A stretch of DNA of 33,141 bases from contig MFJF01000012.1 in NCBI GenBank assembly GCA_001779115.1, forward strand, positions 1 to 33,141, read 5' to 3'. Below are positions 7,312 to 13,935 of the stretch, piece after piece. Positions within the stretch are counted from its first letter, which is position 1, and every line of letters starts with the position of its first letter. The notes beneath the pieces were generated by a model that did not search any database, was not told the DNA's origin, and worked only from the letters and a program-made list of their open reading frames with translations. Made by a program: the position numbers and the translations under genes. Source of the stretch: Candidatus Gottesmanbacteria bacterium RIFCSPHIGHO2_01_FULL_40_15. Its GTDB lineage: Bacteria > Patescibacteriota > Microgenomatia > 2-02-FULL-39-11.

Positions 7312-7650
7312 ATGGATCCGATCGGTAAAGTAAACCCGATTGTTAATGTTCCGGGAATAACTACTTCAGGACAGTTAACCGGCATAATACTTCTTCTTAA
7401 CGCTGTGTTAAGATTAATCTTTATCATTGCCGGATTATTTGCTTTTTTTAACATACTAATGGCGGGAATAAGTTTTATCAGTGCCGGCGGGGATCCGAAA
7501 AAAGTCCAACACGCCTGGGAGAAAATCTGGCAATCATTTCTGGGTCTTGTTATTATCGTAACATCTTTTATATTGGCAGCGGTTATCGGCATCATTTTGT
7601 TTAAAGATCCGTCAGCACTACTAAATCCAAGATTAACGCCGGTAAAATGA
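7312..7650 (+). CDS. T4SS pilin-like two-helix membrane protein 2
   Basis: A 112-residue protein starting 16 bases after pilin 1. It has a polar N-terminus (MDPIGKVNPIVNVPG), helix 1 at about 22-52 (LLNAVLRLIFIIAGLFAFFNIL), the pilin turn GISFISAGGDPKKVQHAWEK with the GGDxxKV motif, and helix 2 at about 72-96. A short tail follows. The GGD turn and two-helix hairpin are shared with the next two genes and are typical of the CPR T4SS pilin family. There is no long signal peptide. Co-transcribed with its neighbours. The exact role, major or minor pilin, cannot be told from sequence. Confidence 0.72.
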   Translation: MDPIGKVNPIVNVPGITTSGQLTGIILLLNAVLRLIFIIAGLFAFFNILMAGISFISAGGDPKKVQHAWEKIWQSFLGLVIIVTSFILAAVIGIILFKDPSALLNPRLTPVK

Positions 7651-7664
7651 TTTAATAAAAGAAT

Positions 7665-8060
7665 ATGGCCGGATTTTTTCACTTAATCAGACCAGTATTT
7701 GCCCAGGGACTCGGCTGCGGAGGAGGATTGGGTCCAATTGCTGCGGCATTGTGCAACATAAATCCAGGTGATACTTCAAAAGTAGGTACCAGATTAAATA
7801 TCGCCATAAGCGGTATCATCGGTTTTTTAACCATTATCGCCGCTTTATGGTTTGTAATTCAGTTTATTATTGCAGGATTTAACTGGATAAATGCCGGCGG
7901 AGATAAAAGCGCAGCACAAGCAGCACAACAGAAAATTACCAATGCAATAGTCGGACTTTTGATTGTAGTTTTGGCCTGGGTGATTGCCGGACTATTGGGA
8001 GTCCTTCTGGGCATTGATATACTAAATCCCGGAGCAATGTTACAAAAATTAATTATATAA
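7665..8060 (+). CDS. T4SS pilin-like two-helix membrane protein 3
   Basis: A 131-residue protein with a short hydrophobic lead MAGFFHLIRPVFAQ that looks like a minimal signal peptide ending at FAQ, then an extracytoplasmic segment with two cysteines (GLGCGGGLG and AALCNINPG) that could form a disulfide. Helix 1 lies at about 45-68, the turn is FNWINAGGDKSAAQAAQQKI, and helix 2 (TNAIVGLLIVVLAWVIAGLLGVLLG) is followed by a short tail. This is the best match in the cluster to the T4SS pilin pattern (WINAGGDK...A...KI..A..G). The gene begins 14 bases after pilin 2. It is a good candidate for the main pilus subunit, by inference only. Confidence 0.77.
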   Translation: MAGFFHLIRPVFAQGLGCGGGLGPIAAALCNINPGDTSKVGTRLNIAISGIIGFLTIIAALWFVIQFIIAGFNWINAGGDKSAAQAAQQKITNAIVGLLIVVLAWVIAGLLGVLLGIDILNPGAMLQKLII

Positions 8061-8067
8061 AAAACAT

Positions 8068-8424
8068 ATGTTTTTACTTCAGGCGCCAATTACTAATCCG
8101 GTTATAAAGGGACTTACCGGCAAATTACCTAAGGACGCACCGGGAATTCTGGCAACATTTATTGCCGGGCTTATCGGACTTTTGCTGGTTATCGGAACTC
8201 TCTGGGCTTTTTTCCAGTTTATAATCGGAGCCTTTAACTGGATTTCATCATCAGGAGACAAGGGAAAACTGGAATCAGCCCAACAAAGAATTCTTCAGGC
8301 GGTTATCGGACTGATTGTCGTATTTGCCGCTTGGGCGATATTTATTGTACTTTTGAGGTTTCTTGGGGTGACCGGCGCCGGCGCCGGCGGGCAGATCCAG
8401 CTGAAACTGCCGACTCTTTTTTAA
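8068..8424 (+). CDS. T4SS pilin-like two-helix membrane protein 4
   Basis: A 118-residue member of the same family. The N-terminus is MFLLQAPITNPVIKGLTG; helix 1 is at about 28-54 (FIAGLIGLLLVIGTLWAFFQFI); the turn is FNWISSSGDKGKLESAQQRI; helix 2 (LQAVIGLIVVFAAWAIFIVLLRFLG) is followed by the tail GVTGAGAGGQIQLKLPTLF. It begins seven bases after pilin 3 and resembles it more than pilins 1 and 2, so the pair may be a local duplication. The last 83 bases overlap the convergent nucleotidyltransferase gene on the other strand, within a GC-rich (CCGGCG) tract. Confidence 0.72.
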   Translation: MFLLQAPITNPVIKGLTGKLPKDAPGILATFIAGLIGLLLVIGTLWAFFQFIIGAFNWISSSGDKGKLESAQQRILQAVIGLIVVFAAWAIFIVLLRFLGVTGAGAGGQIQLKLPTLF

Positions 8425-9256
8425 AACCTGCCCAAATTTTTATTGCTTTTTCGTAAGAGGCAGGAGTACCGATGTCCATAAAGCGGCCTTCAAAGGGAAA
8501 TCCGGATAAAACCCTGGTTTTGGCCAAACGGGGAAAAATGTCTTCCAATTGAGCCTGTCCTTTTTTAGGGAGATAGTTAAATATTTGCCTGTCAAATACA
8601 TACAACCCGCAACTAATTAATTGTGATTTCTGGGTTCCGTATCGCGGTTTTTCAATAAAATTAGTAATTTTGTTTCCATGAAGAATCACTTCACCAAAAC
8701 TTGAAGGATCAACCACACTGGTAACGGCAATTGTGGCCAAAGCATCATTTTCACGATGATAAGTAAAAATATCCGTCAGATTTATATCGATCAGAATATC
8801 ACCGTGAATAACCAGAAAAGTTGATTCGTGCAGAAATTTCTCAGCCAGGACTAAGGCACCTCCCGTTCCGGCTGATTCAGATTCCCGAACATAAGTTATA
8901 TTTACTCCAAATTTTTGACCATTGCCAAAATACTCTTTAATTTTTTCTCCAAGATGACCGATTGAGAAAATTACATTTCTGATATTATTTTGAGTTAAAA
9001 GTTGGATTATATGTTCAAGGATCGGTTTACCACCTACCGGAAAAAGACCTTTGGGCATTTCGAAAGTAAACGGCCTCATATTAATCCCCCTGCCTCCGGC
9101 CAGAATTACAGCAGTATTAATTTTCGGAGTAAGACTTTGTGAAATAAGTGTCTCAATAGCATGAGACCGGTTGCGGATATTGGTGCCGTCAATTAATTCA
9201 TCAACTTTTCCTAACAGCGACTTTCTCAAGGTAATAGTAAGCCGTTCGCGATCCAT
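8342..9256 (-). CDS. Sugar-1-phosphate nucleotidyltransferase with N-terminal ribbon-helix-helix domain
   Basis: A 304-residue fusion. Residues 1-45 (ERLTITLRKSLLGKVDELID, then RNRSHAIETLISQSL) match a ribbon-helix-helix DNA-binding domain of the CopG/Arc type. Residues 47-275 form a nucleotidyltransferase: VILAGGRGINMRPFTFEMPK binds the nucleotide, HGDILIDIN at 151-159 carries the metal-binding Asp, and FIEKPRYG holds the substrate-binding Lys. Enzymes of this family join NTP and a sugar-1-phosphate into an NDP-sugar for glycan synthesis. The GRGxRL loop is altered to GRGINMRP. The tail ends in six arginines, and the last 83 bases overlap pilin gene 4. It follows the YkuK-family gene by eight bases, with no visible promoter of its own. 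The sugar and nucleotide are not determined. Confidence 0.83.
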   Translation of the reverse strand: MDRERLTITLRKSLLGKVDELIDGTNIRNRSHAIETLISQSLTPKINTAVILAGGRGINMRPFTFEMPKGLFPVGGKPILEHIIQLLTQNNIRNVIFSIGHLGEKIKEYFGNGQKFGVNITYVRESESAGTGGALVLAEKFLHESTFLVIHGDILIDINLTDIFTYHRENDALATIAVTSVVDPSSFGEVILHGNKITNFIEKPRYGTQKSQLISCGLYVFDRQIFNYLPKKGQAQLEDIFPRLAKTRVLSGFPFEGRFMDIGTPASYEKAIKIWAGFKKESAVSAGSARRRRRRSPQETSKVQ

Positions 9257-9264
9257 TTTAAATG

Positions 9265-9807
9265 TTAAGTATGACGATCAGCCACTTTACTGGCTCCATA
9301 TGAGGCAGGTTTGGTTTTAACATTAAACCCATAACTTCTAATCATACCGACAACTTCATTAATCATGTCTTTAGTATCGCCAAAACTGCCGATATCAACA
9401 TGGATTTCCACATCGTATTTACTGATACCGTCATTTTTGAACAAATTTAAAAATTCTTCAGCACATGACAAGGATAAGGCGGCTTCCTGATATATTCTTG
9501 ATCTTAAAACATATTTTTTGGTGTCCAAATGCCTTTTCCAAAAATAGATTCCACCGAAACCGATCCGATGAATAACAATCGCCGTAACAAAATCTACTCC
9601 GTGACCGTTTTTTGTCTGGGAATCGGATCCTATTACCAACCGATATTTATACTCAGGAGCACTTTCAATAAAATTAAGCGCGTATTTTCTCAGATTTAAA
9701 AGTGTAACCGATCCATAGGTCGGACTGTTATATGTACCATTACTAAGTTGTGAATCGCTGTTTTTCATTAAATACCGCGTTAAATGAATTTGCTCTGATT
9801 TTAACAT
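9265..9807 (-). CDS. YkuK-family (DUF458) RNase H-like protein
   Basis: A 180-residue protein from the ATG at 9807. Seen: YNSPTYGSVTLLNL near the N-terminus, YRLVIGSDSQTKNG with the first conserved Asp, FVTAIVIHRIGFGGIYFWKR, LRSRIYQEAALSLSCAEEFL, VEIHVDIGSFGDTKDMINEV, and a C-terminal KPASYGASKVADRHT. This order matches the RNase H-fold YkuK family across its full length. The biochemical role of the family is not settled. The reading frame is open to an ATG at 9864, but 9807 is chosen because a promoter lies just before it and the longer start would run through that promoter. The sugar nucleotidyltransferase follows in the same transcript. Confidence 0.85.
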   Translation of the reverse strand: MLKSEQIHLTRYLMKNSDSQLSNGTYNSPTYGSVTLLNLRKYALNFIESAPEYKYRLVIGSDSQTKNGHGVDFVTAIVIHRIGFGGIYFWKRHLDTKKYVLRSRIYQEAALSLSCAEEFLNLFKNDGISKYDVEIHVDIGSFGDTKDMINEVVGMIRSYGFNVKTKPASYGASKVADRHT

Positions 9808-9814
9808 AAAAATT

Positions 9815-9842
9815 AGAATATTTATAAAAAGCGGCTTGACAA
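9815..9842 (-). promoter_or_regulatory. Promoter of the YkuK/nucleotidyltransferase pair
   Basis: TTGTCA (9842-9837), 16-base spacer, TATTCT (9820-9815), then seven bases to ATG 9807, again predicting a leaderless mRNA. Its -35 box overlaps the -35 box of the divergent promoter on the plus strand inside the near-palindrome CTTGACAAG. Confidence 0.55.
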
Positions 9843-9864
9843 GCATTTTTTTATCATCTAACAT
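9836..9864 (+). promoter_or_regulatory. Promoter of the xPxTG surface protein gene
   Basis: TTGACA (9836-9841), 17-base spacer, TAACAT (9859-9864), then 11 bases to ATG 9876, so a leader of about four bases. The -35 shares bases with the opposing -35. The ten bases TTGACAAGCA are identical to those at the pilin promoter (6941-6950). Confidence 0.6.
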
Positions 9865-9875
9865 ATTTTGGCTTT

Positions 9876-10208
9876 ATGGCTTCAAGCAGATTCATTTTAG
9901 CTCTATTGGGATTAATTTTTATCGTAATCGTACTTCTATCCAGCAGTAAAATATTGGAGTCTATAAGAAGCAGAACAGGACTACTCACTCAAAACAATCA
10001 GGTTGAGGACAGCACTCAGGCGCCTGCACGGACTCCAACCACAGTCCCGACCGGAAGAGATGCATCTGAAAATAAGACAAGCCCCCCGCCGGAAAGCAAA
10101 GAGACTCCAAGCACCGGTCCAACAGAAATAATTTATTTGTTATTAGGAGGAGGACTGATTACAGGATATTTTATTAATATTAAAACAAAAAGAATCAGGG
10201 CAGATTAA
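9876..10208 (+). CDS. Small surface protein with xPxTG-type sorting signal
   Basis: A 110-residue protein with an N-terminal hydrophobic segment (about residues 5-24, a signal peptide or anchor), a low-complexity middle rich in Thr, Pro, Ser and Glu, and a C-terminal ETPSTGP motif followed by a hydrophobic stretch (IIYLLLGGGLITGYFI) and the basic tail KTKRIRAD. That triad is the layout of a sortase cell-wall sorting signal, with PSTG in place of LPxTG. Inferred: it is exported and either linked by a sortase or kept as a two-anchor membrane protein. No sortase gene is in the window. Its stop lies inside the convergent gene, a 14-base overlap. Confidence 0.62.
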   Translation: MASSRFILALLGLIFIVIVLLSSSKILESIRSRTGLLTQNNQVEDSTQAPARTPTTVPTGRDASENKTSPPPESKETPSTGPTEIIYLLLGGGLITGYFINIKTKRIRAD

Positions 10209-10794
10209 TAGAATCCAAATCTTGCCTAAGCGGGGTTAAGTCAGTCTTATTCAGATCATCTTCAATCAGATCTAAATTATCCGATTCATTAATTTCATTT
10301 AAACTACTTAAATATTCATCCTGAGGTGCCGGAGTTTGAGAAGGCTCTTTTAAACTTTGGACAGTTTCTTTCAGATCTGTTGTAACTTGAGGTTTTAAAA
10401 CTTCTTCCCGCTGTTGTTTTATTAATGTCGTAACCAATAATGCGGTTATTACAAAAAACACGATTGAAACGAAAGCAAACAAAATGTAAAACCAAAGCGG
10501 AAGAGATTCATTTTTTACCTCGTTTTTCACTGTGACAACATCAGGAGGAACCGGAGGAGGTTTTGTTGGGATTTCATTAGCAATACCGGCTGAAACCGGG
10601 ATTGAGGATGCGGTTGATGATTTTTGGGAAGAATCCTCCAGTGCAGTTTGAGGGGGGTTATTATCGGGTGGATTGGGAACAGAGGAAGCAATAGGCGGAA
10701 CGGAAGATCCCCCTTTGGGAGTTGGCGGGACAACACCGGTATTTAAACCGTTATTATTGAGACTATCAGTTTGGTTTTTATCAGATCCGTCCAT
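10195..10794 (-). CDS. Proline-rich single-span membrane protein, unknown function
   Basis: A 199-residue protein not recognised. Residues 1-95 are low complexity, rich in Pro, Ser and Asn; residues about 99-124 (LPLWFYILFAFVSIVFFVIT and on) form one membrane helix; the rest is acidic and polar with KETVQSLKEP and repeated Asp/Leu pairs. There is no cleavable signal peptide, so the N-terminus is probably cytoplasmic and the acidic tail outside. It lies eight bases after the secreted coiled-coil gene and is presumably expressed with it, so the two may work together at the envelope. Confidence 0.6.
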   Translation of the reverse strand: MDGSDKNQTDSLNNNGLNTGVVPPTPKGGSSVPPIASSVPNPPDNNPPQTALEDSSQKSSTASSIPVSAGIANEIPTKPPPVPPDVVTVKNEVKNESLPLWFYILFAFVSIVFFVITALLVTTLIKQQREEVLKPQVTTDLKETVQSLKEPSQTPAPQDEYLSSLNEINESDNLDLIEDDLNKTDLTPLRQDLDSINLP

Positions 10795-10802
10795 AAAATA
10801 AT

Positions 10803-11330
10803 TTAATTTAATATTGCTGATTCACTGGAATTTTGATCTTCAGACAGGTTTGTAAGTTTATACTTTTTAAAATCCCTGACTAAAGTTATCTGCCCTTCCT
10901 TAATATTTTCCAATTTATCAATAAGCAAATTCAGTCGGTTTTTCAAATCCAGCAAATCTGATCTTTCGCCATCAGTTTTTATTGTTTCCCAGAGAGAGGG
11001 AAACGTCTGTAATTCCCCTTTTGCCTCATTCAATTCATCGGCTATTCCGGTCATGCGGTCATTAAATCTTCGTAATACCGTTGAAGTAGTGTCCAACCTT
11101 AACAGCCTTTTTCCAAGTATTAAATTAATTTTATCCAACCTCAAAATAAGCGCGTTTAATCTTTTGGTCAATCGGACAAAACGATTTTCAGCTGTTATAA
11201 GATCGGAAGATAAAAGCTGTAATTTGTTTCTGGGAGAGGAAGACGAAGCAGATTTATCAACAGATGTCTGGGCGTATAAAGCATTAGGCAGTATGGCAAA
11301 TATAATCAATAAAAATACAAATATTCTCAT
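10803..11330 (-). CDS. Secreted helical protein, unknown function
   Basis: A 175-residue protein with a clear signal peptide (MRIFVFLLIIFAILPNALYA, cleavage expected after ALYA) and a mature part that is nearly all helical with heptad-like Leu spacing (ENRFVRLTKRLNALILRLDK; LLDLKNRLNLLIDKLENIKE). No catalytic motif or sorting signal is seen. It probably forms an extracytoplasmic coiled coil. It is followed after eight bases by the proline-rich membrane protein. A weak promoter candidate (TTGACG, 17 bases, CACAAT) lies upstream, but it would leave a leader longer than is usual here. Confidence 0.62.
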   Translation of the reverse strand: MRIFVFLLIIFAILPNALYAQTSVDKSASSSSPRNKLQLLSSDLITAENRFVRLTKRLNALILRLDKINLILGKRLLRLDTTSTVLRRFNDRMTGIADELNEAKGELQTFPSLWETIKTDGERSDLLDLKNRLNLLIDKLENIKEGQITLVRDFKKYKLTNLSEDQNSSESAILN

Positions 11331-11438
11331 GGGCAGACGATTGTTTTATTTTATTGTGAAGGAAAAACCGAATTTCGTCAAGGCACTTACCCCGGCTTGC
11401 CAAACAGAATCATTTAAGTTAACCTTTGTTTGATAAAA

Positions 11439-11954
11439 ATGAAACCATCAAAAACAATAAAAATCAAATATTTCCCGCATATTCCCCGAATTTTTCCCGC
11501 ATTCTTTAAACAAAATCATTTAAAGATTTCTCTGTGTATTCTTATCGTACTCGCAATTATTATTAATTTTAACCAAGCAATAATAACTTCGAAAGATACC
11601 GAAAAAAATATTCTAAAGGAAATAATTCACCACCCTTTTCAATACAGCCGGCATAAAGAACTGGCCGATTACTACGAAATTAGAAATATAAATGAAGCTA
11701 CCCGTGAACTAAACCTTTTAGAAAATTACGCTAATAATGAATTTGAGGCCATGAAAATATTAGGTTTAGAATTTAATGCCAACAGTAATGAATCCACGAA
11801 AGAACTTACATTTTGGCAAAATTTCATCAGAAAATATCCTGATTATCATTATGCCTTAATAAAATTATCACAATTATATTTTAAACTTGACAGAAATACT
11901 GAAGGAAATGCGATGATGACCAAATACAGGCAGGAAACGGGTAAATTGAATTAA
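11439..11954 (+). CDS. Membrane-anchored TPR-like protein
   Basis: A 171-residue protein from ATG 11439 (a TTG three codons upstream is also open). A basic N-terminus is followed by one membrane helix (ISLCILIVLAIIINF) and then a helical soluble domain with degenerate TPR-like pairs: PFQYSRHKELADYYEIRNIN, FEAMKILGLEFNAN and YPDYHYALIKLSQLYFKLDR. The last segment fits the TPR pattern best. Such anchored TPR proteins usually act as scaffolds; no partner can be named. It stands alone on the plus strand between two minus-strand groups, with a possible promoter TTGCCA (11397-11402), 17 bases, TAACCT (11420-11425). Confidence 0.55.
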   Translation: MKPSKTIKIKYFPHIPRIFPAFFKQNHLKISLCILIVLAIIINFNQAIITSKDTEKNILKEIIHHPFQYSRHKELADYYEIRNINEATRELNLLENYANNEFEAMKILGLEFNANSNESTKELTFWQNFIRKYPDYHYALIKLSQLYFKLDRNTEGNAMMTKYRQETGKLN

Positions 11955-11965
11955 GAAAGGGACTG

Positions 11966-12670
11966 TTACTTATTTTCCTGGGGAGATTTGTTGTTTTCTT
12001 GCGCGGTTTTAACAGCAGGAGCTTCTTCAACCGGCGCTTGTTCACTTTCAGCCGCTTTTTCTGCAGCTGTTTTTTCTTCCTGGGCTTTCTGTTCAATCAA
12101 ATTTTGGGCTTCTTTAGAAACAAGCGGAGCGATTTTTACAACTTCCAGCTCAGAATCGTTTATTATTCTAATATTAGGCGATATTTTAAGATCCTTAATT
12201 TTAACCGCTTCATCAACAGTTTTTAAACCTTTAATATCAACAGTAATTCTTTCAGGCAAATCCTGGGGAAGCGCTTCTACTTCCAATTCATTCAAAATGG
12301 TTAATAATACACCTGTCTTGTCTTTAACAGCCGGTGATTCACCAACCAATTCCAAAGGAATATTGGCAGTAACTTTCTCTTTAAGATCAACATTATAAAA
12401 ATCAGCATGAAGAGGAGCACCGGTAACGGGATGATAAGAAATATTATGAATTAAAACAGGCATTTTTTTCCCGTCCAGATGAAGTTCAACAATTCCTGAC
12501 CCGCCGGCATTTTTAAAGATATCAAGGAAATCAGTACTTTTGACTGAAACAGCATGGGATTTTATTTTCTTACCGTAGATATTAGCCGGCAGAATTCCCC
12601 CACCCCTTAATTTTTTTACCTTTCTGCCAAAAACAATCCGGTTAGCAGCTTGAAGTATATATTTAGTCAT
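11966..12670 (-). CDS. rplY: 50S ribosomal protein bL25 (long CTC form)
   Basis: A 234-residue bL25 that binds 5S rRNA in the large subunit. Seen: RGGGILPANIYGKKIKSHAV near the N-terminus; VLIHNISYHPVTGAPLHADF, which is the family signature (HP...HvDF); then the C-terminal CTC/TL5 domain with NIPLELVGESPAVKDKTGVL and EVEALPQDLPERITVDI. A final 45-residue tail of Ala, Glu and Lys is low complexity. The long two-domain form is the one found in most bacteria outside the enterics. The gene is alone on its strand with its own strong promoter (TTGACA/TAAAAT). The AE-rich tail is common in this form. Confidence 0.93.
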   Translation of the reverse strand: MTKYILQAANRIVFGRKVKKLRGGGILPANIYGKKIKSHAVSVKSTDFLDIFKNAGGSGIVELHLDGKKMPVLIHNISYHPVTGAPLHADFYNVDLKEKVTANIPLELVGESPAVKDKTGVLLTILNELEVEALPQDLPERITVDIKGLKTVDEAVKIKDLKISPNIRIINDSELEVVKIAPLVSKEAQNLIEQKAQEEKTAAEKAAESEQAPVEEAPAVKTAQENNKSPQENK

Positions 12671-12690
12671 AAATTCTTATCAAGAATGTT

Positions 12691-12719
12691 ATTTTATGGT
12701 TATTTAGACCGGATGTCAA
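12691..12719 (-). promoter_or_regulatory. Promoter of the bL25 gene
   Basis: TTGACA (12719-12714), 17-base spacer, TAAAAT (12696-12691), 20 bases before ATG 12670. The match is 11 of 12. Unlike most promoters here it gives a short leader of about 13 bases, with no clear Shine-Dalgarno sequence. Confidence 0.7.
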
Positions 12720-12755
12720 ATCAGATGAACCCTGTTAAAAATATTCAATTATTCC

Positions 12756-12761
12756 TATAAT
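12756..12761 (+). promoter_or_regulatory. -10 box of the LCP-like gene
   Basis: A perfect TATAAT six bases before ATG 12768, so the predicted transcript is leaderless. The -35 at 17-base spacing (TGTTAA, 12733-12738) is weak. Confidence 0.5.
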
Positions 12762-12767
12762 AAATTA

Positions 12768-13931
12768 ATGAAAATATTCAGATTCGCAACAGTATTCTCA
12801 GTAATTTTTTTAAACGGATTTTTTCTATTATCAACTTTTTTACCAAAAATCAATGCCCGTCAATCGATTAGTGCCTTCCCCTTATCAGACAACAAAAACC
12901 AATCCGCTGTTAAATACCAATTAATCAAGCCGATAAGAGATGAAGAAATTAGGGCTGAAACCAATTTGAACTTACTGTTACTGGGACTTGACAGCCGAAA
13001 AAACGAAAGCAATCCCAGATGCGATGCCATTCATATATTCAGTTATTCGCCTTCAACTGATTATCTGACCATTACTTCTATTCCCAGAGGAACAAGAGTT
13101 GAAATAAATAACGTATCAACTCAAAGCGCTTACCTTGCTAACAGCTGTCATATTAAAGGTATTGAAGCAACAATAGAGGAAATTGAAAAGATATCGGGGC
13201 TTAATATTGATGCTTATGTTACAGTCGGATTTTCACAGGTTCTGGGAATACTGAGACAGATGAAACTGCCAACAACTCCAACTCTTCAATATTTAAGAAA
13301 CAGAAAATACGGAATCGGCGATTACCAGAGAAGCCATAATCAAGCGATATTTTTGAAGGATATGCTGATTGAACATAACCAGATATTAGCGGATATGCCT
13401 GACCGTTTAAAAAAGTGGCTTTATTCAATAATCAAAACAAATTTAAGCTATCAGACTGCAGATCAAATATTTTCCGAATTATATAAAAAGAACGTATTAT
13501 CCAATCCCGATAAAATAATTCTAATAACCAAACCGGAAAAATCAAAATATACCAAAGAACTCCATTATGATCAAAATCCGGAAAATGAATCAGATTGGCA
13601 GGATGACAGTGAATTTATTGAATATCAAAATGATTTAGAAAATTATTTAAAACGAGTGATTGCAGGAGCAATAGCCGATCTTACCGGCAACCGGAAATTA
13701 AATGCTTTAAAAAAAGTTGAAACTATTTATAGACAAAAATTGTGGATGCAGATTGAAGATGAAGAAACTCGAGATAATTTGCATTTCGATTTATTCAGAA
13801 TCTATTTTCAGTCAGCTGATGATCCGAATTTTATAAAAGCATTAAAAGATGATTATATTGAAGAAATGGATTTGTTTGATAAAACAAAATTTATAAAACA
13901 AGCCGAGGGATTAAAAACGGATCAGATTTAA
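12768..13931 (+). CDS. Divergent LytR-CpsA-Psr (LCP) family protein
   Basis: A 387-residue exported protein. An N-terminal hydrophobic segment (about 5-26) acts as anchor or signal. The LCP core runs from about 67 to 220: LNLLLLGLDSRK at 67-78, RCDAIHIF at 84-91, ITSIPRGTR at 102-110, and LRNRKYGIGDYQRSHNQAIF with the arginines that contact the lipid pyrophosphate. LCP enzymes move glycans from undecaprenyl pyrophosphate onto peptidoglycan or proteins. Odd: the usual SIPRDT is SIPRGT, the GGV segment before the R-rich motif is absent, and an acidic helical C-terminal half of about 150 residues is unlike standard LCP proteins. It may have altered activity or be a non-enzymatic relative. Confidence 0.72.
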   Translation: MKIFRFATVFSVIFLNGFFLLSTFLPKINARQSISAFPLSDNKNQSAVKYQLIKPIRDEEIRAETNLNLLLLGLDSRKNESNPRCDAIHIFSYSPSTDYLTITSIPRGTRVEINNVSTQSAYLANSCHIKGIEATIEEIEKISGLNIDAYVTVGFSQVLGILRQMKLPTTPTLQYLRNRKYGIGDYQRSHNQAIFLKDMLIEHNQILADMPDRLKKWLYSIIKTNLSYQTADQIFSELYKKNVLSNPDKIILITKPEKSKYTKELHYDQNPENESDWQDDSEFIEYQNDLENYLKRVIAGAIADLTGNRKLNALKKVETIYRQKLWMQIEDEETRDNLHFDLFRIYFQSADDPNFIKALKDDYIEEMDLFDKTKFIKQAEGLKTDQI

Positions 13932-13935
13932 ATCA

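Noticed and set aside
8372-8387. GC-rich palindrome as an intrinsic terminator between convergent genes
   Set aside because: It lies inside both coding regions, more than 30 bases before either stop codon on its own strand or after it without a following T-run. Better explained as a codon repeat.
11053-11433. 126-residue plus-strand open frame opposite the secreted helical protein
   Set aside because: It lies antisense to a gene with a clear signal peptide and heptad pattern, has no coherent domain pattern and no start signal. It is a shadow frame.
11988-12398. 136-residue plus-strand open frame opposite bL25
   Set aside because: Rich in Ser/Ala/Phe as expected from the antisense of an Ala/Glu/Lys-rich ribosomal protein; bL25 is secure.
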